DNA of 64,000 nucleotides, from contig JAFSDP010000007.1 of the NCBI GenBank assembly GCA_017436185.1, forward strand, positions 62,001-126,000, given 5' to 3'. Shown here in pieces: positions 17,770 through 26,798 of this stretch. The DNA comes from Alistipes sp. Its GTDB lineage: Bacteria; Bacteroidota; Bacteroidia; Bacteroidales; Rikenellaceae. The position numbers were made by a program, and so were the translations under genes. Each line of letters opens with the position of its first letter. Within the stretch, counting starts at the first letter, position 1. The notes under the pieces were generated by a model. That model worked only from the letters and a program-made list of their open reading frames with translations, was not told where the DNA came from and did not search any database.

Positions 17770-19371
17770 TTATTTGTATTTTCCAAAGTAGCAGGCCGAG
17801 CGCACCACCGGCTCATCCAACAATTGGAAGGTGGTGGCAGGGCCGAGGTTCTTCTCGCCGCTCCACGACGAAACCTCCCATACGACCCGCTCGTCGGGCG
17901 TAAGCTCGATCATCTGCAACGGGGCTCGCAAAGGGTTGAAGGTGGCCACATCTCGTTTATTCCACTCGTTAAACCAATTGGTAATCACCAGGTTGCCATT
18001 CTTTAAGCGGTAAGCCTTCTGCGGATTCTGAAGGCCGAACTTTGTGGTATTGGTCTCCCACACCACCGTACCGTCACGCTGAATCTCCTTGACGGGGCCC
18101 TTGCGACCCACCATCAAGATGTTGCCGTTCTCCAACTCGGTGGCCGACCAGGGGCCGAACAGCTCCCAGCGGTTGATCTCCTTGCCCTTGGCCGTATATT
18201 CGGCCACGAAGCCCATCGCCATATTCGACACCAGCAGCGTACCCTGACGGGTCAGGCGGGCGTTGCGGAACTGCCCGTGTACGCTTCCCTTCTCCTCGTA
18301 GGGCAGCTCGAATTGGTGGACAATTTTCTTATTATCGAGGCGCATCACCACCACCTTGGCAGGTTTGGCGTTGAGCACATAGACCACATACTTCGTTCCG
18401 ATGGGCTGGATGGTGTGCACCTCCGTACCCTTCGGCACCTCGACACGCCACAACTCCACACCCGCCTCGTCCAACTCGGCCATACCGTATTGGTCGGCCA
18501 AGAGGATGTGCCCATCGTCCATCAAGACGGCATCGCTGATCTCGCCACGCCCCGTCTTGTTGTCGTAACGCCAGACAATCTCACCATCCACCACCTTGTG
18601 GATGCGGCGGTTTTTCGACTGACCTGTGTACATAAAGTTGTAGCGGCTCAAATCGCTCTGCTGCACCTCGTTATAGAGCTGACGAATCTCCTTTTCGCTG
18701 AGGGCCGTATCGTAGAGGCGCACGTCGCTGAGGTGCGTACCCTTCAAATAGGAGTCGCCCTTGAAGGGGGCACGCCCCAACCAATTGTAGCGGGGAGCCT
18801 CGGTCGGGAAACTCTCGCTCATCGTGAACATCGCGTTGTTGAAGGCTACCAGGCGGCCATTCAGGAAGAGGCGACCTTCGTTGTCATTCTGCGTATAGAC
18901 CACATACTGCCACTCGCCCTTCGTCGAGGGTTTGCCCAGATCCATCAGGGTCTCGTTTTGCCAACCGCCCACCGAATTCTCGGCACGCTGGATGTTGAGT
19001 TTGTAGGCGTGGTAGCGGCCCTCGGTGAAGGTATTGACCTCCTGCGTCGAGAAGGCCCACAAGAAGTAGCCCTGCCCCTTGAGCGAGGCCTCCGCATCGA
19101 CCTTGTAGCGCACGGCAACGGTAAATTGGCGCATCCCCTGCAACCAGGCACCTACCGCAGCACCCATATCGATGTAGCCATCCTCGTTGCCCAAATAGAC
19201 CCCCTCGCCGTCCAACACGGCCGAGCCACACAGCTTGCCATCGAAGTGCGAGCCGCTCTTATCGGTCACCACACGACCGCTGTCACCACGAAAATCGTAG
19301 TGCAAGACGGGTTGTTGGGCCATCAGGTTGAACGAACAACCAAGCAACAGTATAAGCAGTAATCTTTTCAT
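17770..19371 (-). CDS. Secreted LamG-like plus beta-propeller protein, unknown function
   Basis: The 533 residues start at the ATG at 19371; the frame extends only to a TTG two codons earlier. A signal peptide ends near FNLMAQ. Residues 20-235 form a concanavalin-like LamG jelly roll (YIDMGAAVGAWL, KGEWQYVVYTQ, LFLNGRLVAF, SDVRLYDTALSE). Residues 250-530 form a PQQ/arylsulfotransferase-like beta-propeller with repeated blades of the type GHILLADQYG, GTLLVSNMAM, GNILMVGRKG and GNLVITNW. No catalytic motif can be assigned. Its place between GH2 and DUF362 genes suggests glycan binding or an unassigned enzyme of the locus. An aryl-sulfate sulfotransferase relationship is only at fold level. Confidence 0.8.
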   Translation of the reverse strand: MKRLLLILLLGCSFNLMAQQPVLHYDFRGDSGRVVTDKSGSHFDGKLCGSAVLDGEGVYLGNEDGYIDMGAAVGAWLQGMRQFTVAVRYKVDAEASLKGQGYFLWAFSTQEVNTFTEGRYHAYKLNIQRAENSVGGWQNETLMDLGKPSTKGEWQYVVYTQNDNEGRLFLNGRLVAFNNAMFTMSESFPTEAPRYNWLGRAPFKGDSYLKGTHLSDVRLYDTALSEKEIRQLYNEVQQSDLSRYNFMYTGQSKNRRIHKVVDGEIVWRYDNKTGRGEISDAVLMDDGHILLADQYGMAELDEAGVELWRVEVPKGTEVHTIQPIGTKYVVYVLNAKPAKVVVMRLDNKKIVHQFELPYEEKGSVHGQFRNARLTRQGTLLVSNMAMGFVAEYTAKGKEINRWELFGPWSATELENGNILMVGRKGPVKEIQRDGTVVWETNTTKFGLQNPQKAYRLKNGNLVITNWFNEWNKRDVATFNPLRAPLQMIELTPDERVVWEVSSWSGEKNLGPATTFQLLDEPVVRSACYFGKYK

Positions 19372-19383
19372 AATCAACTCGTT

Positions 19384-22146
19384 TTACTTCTCGGCAGTAA
19401 AGTCGAACACCAGTCGGATGCGGAAGCCGTCGTCACCGGGCTTGATGCGGATGTTATAGGGTTGGCTCTCGGGTCCGAGCTGTTCCAAAGGTTTATAGCT
19501 CTGGATGGGCGGGATGGAGAGCAGGAACGAAATATCGCCTGCGGGGAAGGGCACCATCGTGCGCTCCTGCTTGCGAGACAAGGTCTCCTGCAGGCCACCC
19601 ATCTCATCGGGGGTGCGGTCGATCGGCTCCTCGGGGGTGAAGAGGCGCAGATACATCTCCTCGTTGAGGGTATAGACACGCCACGAAGCACCCGCTTTGG
19701 GCAGTAGCTCCATCCAACGCAGCTCACTGCGGTAGCCCTTGAACTCGGGATAGATGGGCGGCATAGGGCAGTTGTAGTTACCCGTCACCGTATTGTTGTA
19801 GGCCAACGCCCACTCGCCAAACTGCTGTCCCTTCAGGCGGTTCTTCCAGACTCGGTAGGGGCCTCGGCCCACCCAACGCACGCTATCGACACGCTCCTCG
19901 GGGTAATCGAAGGTTAGACCCACCGTCCATTTGCTCTCGTCCGTAAGGAAGGGATACAGGCCGTGGCCACGCTCGTCGTTGAGCACTACGGCATCCATAT
20001 AGAGCAGACCATCAGGGGTTTGACGCCACACGATGCTGTCGATGCCACCCTTGTAGCGGAAGGTATTGACCACCGTGCCGTCGGCCTCGGTGCGCTGCGT
20101 GTGGCTACGCACGGCCACCTCCATACCTACGGGATAGGGACCCACCAACCCATCGACATTGAACATACCGCGCTCATCGAAGGTGATGGCCTTCACGGTG
20201 CGCTGACCCTTAGCCACAATCGGCTGTGCGTCGGCACGATGAATCGGCTCGGTCCAGTTGCAGACCTCCACGCCGTGGTGGTCATAGGCCACCAACTCCA
20301 GCACATCGGCCTTGCGGAACTCCTCGGGCACCTCGAAGCGGGCATAGCCTCGCTCGTTGGGGGCAAGGGCGGGAAGGGTCACCTTACCCGACTGCAACAC
20401 GTTGCCCTTCAGGCTCTTCAGACGGTACTCCATACGGCAGTCCGCAAGGTTGGTAAAGAGGTAACGGTTCTCGACCAGCACACGCCCATCGAACGAGGGA
20501 GTGATGTGCAGGCGGTCGATATAGATGGGGCTCCACACCTCACGAATGGTGTAGAAGCTCGCCTCGGGCTGACGATAGGGATCCATACAGCCGTCGGGGC
20601 CGTGTCCGCCATCGCTATCCAAGAGGCAATCCTTTATATCAAAACCCTGCTGGCCGAAGCGTTTGCCCTCGGAGGCACCCATCGGCAGGTCGGTACGGCG
20701 CACCGCCTCATCGACATAGGCCCAGATGTAGCCACCTGCAAAGAGGGGCGAGCGGCACCAATGTGACCACATATCCTCCAGGGCGGCACCCTGTCCCTTG
20801 TCGTAGCGACCGTGCAGGAACTCGGTGGGCATAAAGACATTCTGCCCCTGGTGCAGGCGATAGACACCCGTTTGGTAGGCGGGATAGTGGTGGGTATCAA
20901 GCTGTTCGAAGTCGCTCCAGGGGTGGACCACCTTGCGCTTCTGGATGTCCAATTCCTTGAAGAGGTGGTCGATCGAGCGATTCCAACCACCCTCGTTGCC
21001 GTTGCTCCAGATATAGACCGAGGGGTAATTCACATCGCGACGAATCATCTCCTCGACCATACGGGCAGCCGTCGGATTATCGTAGCGGGTCTGCCAACCG
21101 GGCAGCTCGACAAAGTACAAAAGGCCAATCGAGTCGCACAACTCCAAGAAGTGGCGATCCGAGGGGTAATGGCAACGTACGGCGTTCATATTGAGCTGCT
21201 TCAACAGCTCCGCATCCTGCCGACTCATCGCCGGACTCAAGGCACGACCCGTCTCGGGATGGAAGCAGTGGCGGTTGGTACCCTTCACCACCAGGCGGGT
21301 GCCGTTCAAGTAGATGCCGTCGTAGGGGCGGAACTCCACGGTACGAAAACCAATCTTGTGCGACACGGTGTGCCCCGACTCGCCCAACGTAAAGGTGGCC
21401 GTATAGAGGTGGGGCGTCTCGGGAGTCCACTGCTTGGGGTTGGGATAGAGCCAACACCCCTTCTCGGCATTGTAGGCTACCGTTTTGCCATCAATCGTCA
21501 GATTTACAGGCGCTTTCGACGAGGTCTCGACATCGGCATAAATCTCACCGTTGGCCCGGGCGTCGATAGCCACGTGGCTGATATGCTCCTCGGGCAATAC
21601 CTCTATATATACAGGGCGATAGATGCCGCCAAACAACCACCAGTCGGCACGGCGCTCGGCCTCATTGACGCTGTCGTTCGAAGACTCCTTGTGGACCAAC
21701 ACCTCCAACTTCTGCACCCGATTGGGGCGAATGTAGGGGGTTACATCGTACGAGAACTCAGTAAAACCACCTTGATGCACCTCACCGACCTGTTTACCGT
21801 CGATCCAGACCTGCGTGTCAGTCATCGAGCCTTCGAAGACCAGGCGGTAGTGGCCTCCGCGAGGCACCTTGAAGGTGGTGCGGTAACGACCCGTCTCGGT
21901 GCTCGGCTTCAGCCCCTTGGTGCGGTAGAAGCGGCCATAGGTATATTCGCCATAGCCCTGCAACTCCCAGCAGCTCGGCACCTCAATCGTGCTCCAACGG
22001 CCACTGTTCTGGCCACCCGAGCAGTAGAAATCCCAGGTGCGGGGGTGCTCCACATCGGTACCACTGAGGTAGATGCGCTGCGTAGGCTGTGCATCCACTC
22101 CGAGGGCGACAAAAAGCGCCACGATGACGAGTTGTAAGCGTTTCAT
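19384..22146 (-). CDS. GH2 beta-galactosidase-type glycosidase
   Basis: Retaining exo-glycosidase of the GH2 family, most likely a beta-galactosidase acting on galactan or arabinogalactan side chains. In the 920 residues: signal peptide to about 19 (GVDAQ), sugar-binding jelly roll (about 45-190), immunoglobulin-like domain (190-275) and a TIM barrel (280-590). The acid/base Glu385 lies in SNGNEGG, the nucleophile Glu442 in MPTEFLHG, and the HHYPAYQ segment lies between them. The C-terminal part (650-915) contains the beta-galactosidase small-chain type domain (WVGRGPYRVWKNR, GWRVYTL-like end). It lies 40 bases after GH42 on the minus strand. Glucuronidase or other GH2 activity cannot be excluded by reading alone. 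Confidence 0.92.
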   Translation of the reverse strand: MKRLQLVIVALFVALGVDAQPTQRIYLSGTDVEHPRTWDFYCSGGQNSGRWSTIEVPSCWELQGYGEYTYGRFYRTKGLKPSTETGRYRTTFKVPRGGHYRLVFEGSMTDTQVWIDGKQVGEVHQGGFTEFSYDVTPYIRPNRVQKLEVLVHKESSNDSVNEAERRADWWLFGGIYRPVYIEVLPEEHISHVAIDARANGEIYADVETSSKAPVNLTIDGKTVAYNAEKGCWLYPNPKQWTPETPHLYTATFTLGESGHTVSHKIGFRTVEFRPYDGIYLNGTRLVVKGTNRHCFHPETGRALSPAMSRQDAELLKQLNMNAVRCHYPSDRHFLELCDSIGLLYFVELPGWQTRYDNPTAARMVEEMIRRDVNYPSVYIWSNGNEGGWNRSIDHLFKELDIQKRKVVHPWSDFEQLDTHHYPAYQTGVYRLHQGQNVFMPTEFLHGRYDKGQGAALEDMWSHWCRSPLFAGGYIWAYVDEAVRRTDLPMGASEGKRFGQQGFDIKDCLLDSDGGHGPDGCMDPYRQPEASFYTIREVWSPIYIDRLHITPSFDGRVLVENRYLFTNLADCRMEYRLKSLKGNVLQSGKVTLPALAPNERGYARFEVPEEFRKADVLELVAYDHHGVEVCNWTEPIHRADAQPIVAKGQRTVKAITFDERGMFNVDGLVGPYPVGMEVAVRSHTQRTEADGTVVNTFRYKGGIDSIVWRQTPDGLLYMDAVVLNDERGHGLYPFLTDESKWTVGLTFDYPEERVDSVRWVGRGPYRVWKNRLKGQQFGEWALAYNNTVTGNYNCPMPPIYPEFKGYRSELRWMELLPKAGASWRVYTLNEEMYLRLFTPEEPIDRTPDEMGGLQETLSRKQERTMVPFPAGDISFLLSIPPIQSYKPLEQLGPESQPYNIRIKPGDDGFRIRLVFDFTAEK

Positions 22147-22186
22147 ATTCAGGTCGTTTTAAGGTAGTAGTCGGTTTGTGTAGCAG

Positions 22187-24262
22187 TTACTTGGCAATGG
22201 CAAAGACAAAGACCCCTGCGGTGGGAATCTCCGCCGTACCAATCAAGGGTTTTGCCCCTGCGGGGAGGTCGAAATGGTAGGGTTTGTCGCTGTAATTAAG
22301 CACAATACCCATTCCGTTGCGGTACTCCATCGTCACGCCATACGGCAAGTCCATCACCTCGATGTCGAGTTGGGCATAGAGGCGCTTCAGCACATCACGC
22401 TCCAACGACCCGTCCGAACTATCGACACCTACGTAGGTCACCGTGCCTCGGCCCAACTTGCGGGTCGTGACGGCAGGTTTGCCTTCGTAGAACTCCTCGG
22501 CATAGGTGGCCCATACCTCGACCCCGCGGCCGGGTTTGAGAATCTCGCCCCAGGTGTTCCAACGATACTCTTTGTCGCCCATCTTCACCACACCGGGCTC
22601 CTCGGGAAGCAGCAAATCGTAGAACTCCATCTCATTACCCGTCAGCGAGTTAATCCACGAGCCAAAGGGAATCTCGGGCAGGCGACCATAGCGGTCCTTG
22701 TGAGCCGTGCGGCAGGTCAAAACCAGGTGGCCACCCTCCTTGGCATACTTCGTCCAACGCTCCACCAATTGGGGATCGGCCAGCTGATAGGCGGGGACAA
22801 TCATCACGGGATAGTCCGCAAAATCCTTCTGCTCGGTGATGAAATCGACGGGGGCACCGAACGATTTGAGGGTGCGGTAATACTTCTCGATGTGACCCAG
22901 CGTGTTCCAGGTCTGATTCTGCTTCTGACGCTCGATGCTCCACGAATTTTCGTGGTTGAAGAGGATGGCCGTGCGGCGGGCCGTATAATCCGCAGGCTTC
23001 GCCTCACGCTCGGCTACGCGACCACGCAACGACTTGATCTCCTGCATAAATTGGACATACTCTCGGCCACCCGGCGTAACGGTCACGCCATCCGTGCCGA
23101 CAATGCCGTAGTGGTACTGCTCCGTGCCGAAGAGTGGCTGACGATAGCGGTAGGTGCAGATGAAGTCGCTACCACCTGCAAAGACGCTCCACAGCCACAA
23201 GCGCACGGCACCGGGCAGCGGCTGGGGGTTGATCGTACCCCAATTCACCTGACCGGGCTGCAGCTCCATCACGCCATACGTTCCCTGAATGGGGCGAAAG
23301 AAGTCGTTGGCCAGGGCGATGCGCAGCGGATTACCCACACGGTAACCACGACGGCCAATGCCCTCGTTGTCACCATAAACCATATAACGGGTGTAGCACT
23401 GGAAATCGAAGGTGGGGCTGCCGCCAATGTGACCCTCCTCGTAGTTGGGGATGTAGTTGGTGGTCACCCACTGGTTTTTGGCATACTTCTTTATTAATAG
23501 GCACTGGGCATCCAAAAACTCGTTGGTCTGGGCCGCAGCAAAGCGACGGTAGTCCAGAATCTGGTGGTGATTCATAAACATCTGGGCCGGCTTGGGGAGG
23601 GTAATCTCGTCGAACGAAGAATAGACCTCGCTCCAGAACGAAGTACCCCAGGCGGCATTCAGGGCTTGGATGTCGTTGTTGTACTTCTTGCGCAGGAAGT
23701 CACGATAGCCCAACTCGGCCATTGGATTGTAGTCGAACTGCACGGCAGGCTCGTTATCGAGCTGCCAACCGATGATGCGAGGGTCGTTGCCATAGTGTTG
23801 GGCCAACTTCTCAATCATCTTATAGGCCAACTCACGGTAGAGGGGCGAAGCGAACGAGGCGTGCTGACGAGCACCGTGATCGAGGGCGATGCCCTGCTCG
23901 TTGCGAATCAGAATCTCGGGGTACTTGCGACTCAACCAGACGGGCGGCGTAGCGGTTGAAGTGCACATAATGACCTTCAAATCGTACTTGGCAGCCAGCG
24001 CCACGGCACGATCCAGCCAGGCAAAGTCGTAGTGCCCCTCCTCGGGTTCGAGTTGCACCCAGGCAAACTCGGCAAAGTGGATAAATTCGAAGCCCAGGTC
24101 GTGAATCTGCTTGATGTCACGCTCCCACTGGCTCTCGGCCCAATGTTCGGGATAGTAATAGACACCCGTCAAGGTTAAATCGCTATCCTTAAACCAAGGT
24201 TGAGCGAAAAGACCGCCCACAAAGGCGCAGGTGAACAATAAGGTCAGTAGTTGTCGTTTCAT
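22187..24262 (-). CDS. GH42 beta-galactosidase
   Basis: Retaining beta-galactosidase for galactan-derived oligosaccharides. The 691 residues carry a signal peptide (to about 20, GLFAQ), unlike most cytoplasmic GH42 enzymes. The A domain starts with YYPEHWAESQWERDI; the acid/base is Glu171 in QLDNEPA and the nucleophile Glu333 in GVMELQPGQ. A trimerisation-type domain with LVERWTKYAKEGGHLVLTCR (about 500-650) and a small C-terminal beta-sandwich follow. It lies 17 bases after the GH43-like gene. With GH2 next to it, it suggests beta-1,4-galactan or arabinogalactan side chains on the RG-I backbone. Confidence 0.94.
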   Translation of the reverse strand: MKRQLLTLLFTCAFVGGLFAQPWFKDSDLTLTGVYYYPEHWAESQWERDIKQIHDLGFEFIHFAEFAWVQLEPEEGHYDFAWLDRAVALAAKYDLKVIMCTSTATPPVWLSRKYPEILIRNEQGIALDHGARQHASFASPLYRELAYKMIEKLAQHYGNDPRIIGWQLDNEPAVQFDYNPMAELGYRDFLRKKYNNDIQALNAAWGTSFWSEVYSSFDEITLPKPAQMFMNHHQILDYRRFAAAQTNEFLDAQCLLIKKYAKNQWVTTNYIPNYEEGHIGGSPTFDFQCYTRYMVYGDNEGIGRRGYRVGNPLRIALANDFFRPIQGTYGVMELQPGQVNWGTINPQPLPGAVRLWLWSVFAGGSDFICTYRYRQPLFGTEQYHYGIVGTDGVTVTPGGREYVQFMQEIKSLRGRVAEREAKPADYTARRTAILFNHENSWSIERQKQNQTWNTLGHIEKYYRTLKSFGAPVDFITEQKDFADYPVMIVPAYQLADPQLVERWTKYAKEGGHLVLTCRTAHKDRYGRLPEIPFGSWINSLTGNEMEFYDLLLPEEPGVVKMGDKEYRWNTWGEILKPGRGVEVWATYAEEFYEGKPAVTTRKLGRGTVTYVGVDSSDGSLERDVLKRLYAQLDIEVMDLPYGVTMEYRNGMGIVLNYSDKPYHFDLPAGAKPLIGTAEIPTAGVFVFAIAK

Positions 24263-24279
24263 AGGTTGGTTAGGTCAGG

Positions 24280-25266
24280 TTATTGGTTTTCGGTTGTGGT
24301 TAGGCGAAGTAGGTTGTCGAGCACCTTTCTCGGCACTCGGAAGGCGGTACCGTGGCGAATACCCTCGGGAAAGCTCACCTCGTCGGAGACATCCTCCCAG
24401 GTGTGGCCGCCGTCGTGGCTCACCACCGCACCGTATTGGTGGTTGCGGTACTTATCGAAATAGATATATAGGTCATCGCCCACAAAGAGCGGTGCAGGGC
24501 CCTCGCACCAATAATCGCCCGTGATGGAGGGCGACACGGTGGTCGGAAAGCCCTCCTCGATGCGGCGGGTGCGGGTGATGCGCAGATTCTTCTCGGCCGG
24601 CAGCGAGTTCTCGTTCTTTACGACCATCAGCAGATCCCCCTCGTCGGGGCAACGAACAATGGCGGCATCGATGACGCTGAAGTCGGGGTTGAAGAAGATC
24701 TTGGTCTCGGCGAAGGTCTCGAAATCTTGGGTTGTGGTGTAATAAATACGGTGATTCAGCCCCTGCTCGCTCTCGATGACGGGCACCTCGCTGTGGCGAC
24801 CCGGGATGGTGGTGGCCCACAGGATGTAGTAGGTCTGCGACGGAGCATCGTAGAAGAGTTCGGGGGCCCAGCAGTTGTGGGCTGTCGGCTCGTGCATCAT
24901 CACGGGGATGGCACGCTGCTCGCTCCAATGAATCAAATCCGTCGAGGAGGCGTAACCGATGATGCGGTCGGTCCAACTCGAGGTCCACACCAGGTGGAAC
25001 GTGCCGTCGGGCGAGAGGCAGATGCTCGGGTCACGTATCAGGCAATCCTTTCCGACTGCAGGGGTCAAGAGCGATTGGCCGTTGTTGAGCGGCAACCACT
25101 CTTTGCCATCCAGACTATACGCCAGGTGCAATCCGTCACGGCTGTTGCCCGTAAAGTACGAGAACAGATAGGCCGGCTCCTCGGTGCAACTCACCGTAGC
25201 AACCGCCACCAACGAAAGCAGCGAAACAAAAAATCTCTTCACGATAGTCATAAGGCGCATTTTCAT
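24280..25266 (-). CDS. GH43-like beta-propeller glycosidase, lipoprotein
   Basis: A 328-residue five-bladed propeller of the GH43 type. Blades seen include LIRDPSICLSPDG (the usual place of the catalytic base aspartate), HLVWTSSWTDRIIGYASS, NCWAPELFYD, the SVIDAAIV segment and DYWCEGPAPLFV (a glutamate suited as acid). The lipobox VATVSC puts the enzyme on a membrane. GH43 enzymes are mostly arabinofuranosidases, xylosidases or galactanases; the subfamily cannot be fixed here. It is the first gene of the minus-strand operon, with a promoter-like box 4 bases upstream of the chosen ATG. If that box is used, the message would start at or just inside this codon, and the ATGs at 25260 or 25251 would be the better starts. 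Confidence 0.82.
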   Translation of the reverse strand: MKMRLMTIVKRFFVSLLSLVAVATVSCTEEPAYLFSYFTGNSRDGLHLAYSLDGKEWLPLNNGQSLLTPAVGKDCLIRDPSICLSPDGTFHLVWTSSWTDRIIGYASSTDLIHWSEQRAIPVMMHEPTAHNCWAPELFYDAPSQTYYILWATTIPGRHSEVPVIESEQGLNHRIYYTTTQDFETFAETKIFFNPDFSVIDAAIVRCPDEGDLLMVVKNENSLPAEKNLRITRTRRIEEGFPTTVSPSITGDYWCEGPAPLFVGDDLYIYFDKYRNHQYGAVVSHDGGHTWEDVSDEVSFPEGIRHGTAFRVPRKVLDNLLRLTTTENQ

Positions 25267-25270
25267 AATA

Positions 25271-25278
25271 CAAAGGTA
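25271..25278 (-). promoter_or_regulatory. -7 promoter element for the GH43-GH42-GH2 operon
   Basis: The minus-strand sequence TACCTTTG is a perfect match to the Bacteroidota -7 consensus TAnnTTTG. It lies 4 bases upstream of the annotated ATG, so the start codon may be further in or the message leaderless. Confidence 0.55.
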
Positions 25279-25330
25279 AACCGAAGATACCCATTTTTTT
25301 TGTAAAGATTGGTAAGTTTAATGCAAAATC

Positions 25331-25427
25331 GTACATAACTGCACTCCATGTCGCCCTTTTTATGTACAAAATTCCATTTATATGTATAGGTATCTATTGA
25401 GATTCTTCAAAAAAAGGCGTACTTTAG
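25331..25427 (+). promoter_or_regulatory. Promoter and repeated operator-like motif before CE12
   Basis: TATGTA(C/T) occurs at 25361 and again at 25381, exactly 20 bp apart, and its reverse complement GTACATA occurs at 25331-25337. Downstream, TTG at 25397-25399 and TACTTTAG at 25420-25427 have the spacing (20 bases) of a -33/-7 promoter, 66 bases before the CE12 start. The repeats are placed as an activator site for the divergent operons; HTCS binding is inferred. Confidence 0.5.
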
Positions 25428-25493
25428 CATAACCAAACTAACCGAAACGAAAATACGAACGAAAACCGAAAATAAATCTAAAACTTAAGACGT

Positions 25494-26768
25494 ATGAGAA
25501 AGCTTGTTTTACTGCTCCTGGCCGCACTCCTGACGCCGAGTGTCGAGGCTCAGACCTACCGATTCGACTTTACGACGAGCAAGAAAACCAAGGAGGGGTA
25601 CACCAAAATCACCCCCGCCGACCGCTTCACCGAAGCCTCGGGCTACGGCTACGATTTTGTCGCCTCGCCCGACGGTAAATCGAACGCCCCCTTCTTCTTC
25701 TCGGTAGCCGTACCCGATGGCAACTACCGTGTCACGGCCGTAGTGGGCAACAAGCGGGTGGCCGGTGTAACCACCGTGCGTGGCGAGTCACGCCGCCTCT
25801 TCTTTGAGAATGTGGCCACCAAAAAGGGCGAGACCCAATCGTGCGTCTTTGTCATCAACAAGCGCAACACCCACATCTCGGACAAGGAGGATGTCCGCAT
25901 CAAAGCCCGTGAGCGTGGTAAGCTGAATTGGGACGACAAACTCACCTTGGAGTTCAACGGCGATGCCCCGCAGTTGGCCGAGCTCATCATCGAGCGTGTA
26001 GAGAACGTGCCGACCATCTTTCTGTGTGGCGACTCGACAGTCGTGGATCAGGATACCGAGCCGTGGGCCAGCTGGGGTCAGATGATTACCCGCTTCTTCA
26101 ACCAAGGGGTGGCGTTTGCCAACTACGCCGAGTCGGGTGAGAGTGCCAACACCTTTATCGCCGTAGGTCGTCTAAAGAAGGCCCTTTCGCAGATGAAGGA
26201 GGGCGACTACATCATCATGGAGTTCGGCCACAACGACCAGAAGCAGAAGGGGCCGGGCAAGGGCGCCTACTACTCCTATATGACCAGCCTGAAGACCTTT
26301 ATCGACGAGGCTCGTCTGCGTGGTGCTCACCCCATCCTGGTCACCCCGACGCAGCGTCGCAGTTTCGACGAGCAGGGTAAGATTCGTGATACGCACGAGA
26401 ACTACCCCGAGGCAATGCGCTGGTTGGCCGCCAAGGAGAACATCCCCTTGATCGACCTGCACCAGATGACCCGCACCTTCTATGAGGCGATGGGCGTAGA
26501 GCCTTCGAAAAAGGCCTTTGTACACTACCCTGCCGGCTCGTTCCCGGGCCAAACTCGCCCGATGGCCGACAACACCCACTTCAACCCCTACGGTGCCTAC
26601 CAGATTGCCAAGTGCATCATCGAGGGGATGAAGCAGCTCAACCTGCCCATCCTCGGCAGTCTGCGTTCGGACTACACCCCCTACAACCCCGCACAACCCG
26701 ACAAGGTGGAGGAGTTTAAGTGGAATGCCAGCCCCTTTATCGAGATGGAGAAGCCCGACGGCAACTAA
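25494..26768 (+). CDS. CE12 rhamnogalacturonan acetylesterase
   Basis: Removes acetyl groups from galacturonate in RG-I so that lyases and hydrolases can act. The 424 residues have a signal peptide (SVEAQ, about 20), an N-terminal carbohydrate-binding-like beta domain (20-170), then an SGNH esterase fold. Block I is FLCGDSTVVD with the nucleophile Ser181, then NYAESGES, EFGHNDQK with the oxyanion Asn, and the C-terminal DNTHFN with Asp359 and His362. This matches rhamnogalacturonan acetylesterases (RhgT/YesT type). It is the first gene of a five-gene operon and is divergent from the GH43-like gene. Confidence 0.94.
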   Translation: MRKLVLLLLAALLTPSVEAQTYRFDFTTSKKTKEGYTKITPADRFTEASGYGYDFVASPDGKSNAPFFFSVAVPDGNYRVTAVVGNKRVAGVTTVRGESRRLFFENVATKKGETQSCVFVINKRNTHISDKEDVRIKARERGKLNWDDKLTLEFNGDAPQLAELIIERVENVPTIFLCGDSTVVDQDTEPWASWGQMITRFFNQGVAFANYAESGESANTFIAVGRLKKALSQMKEGDYIIMEFGHNDQKQKGPGKGAYYSYMTSLKTFIDEARLRGAHPILVTPTQRRSFDEQGKIRDTHENYPEAMRWLAAKENIPLIDLHQMTRTFYEAMGVEPSKKAFVHYPAGSFPGQTRPMADNTHFNPYGAYQIAKCIIEGMKQLNLPILGSLRSDYTPYNPAQPDKVEEFKWNASPFIEMEKPDGN

Positions 26769-26798
26769 ACATGAAGAACTTAAAACCAACCTGATAGA

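Noticed and set aside
17770..19371. Arylsulfate sulfotransferase
   Set aside because: The propeller repeats are similar in style, but the catalytic histidine context of that family could not be found, and the LamG domain is not typical of it.
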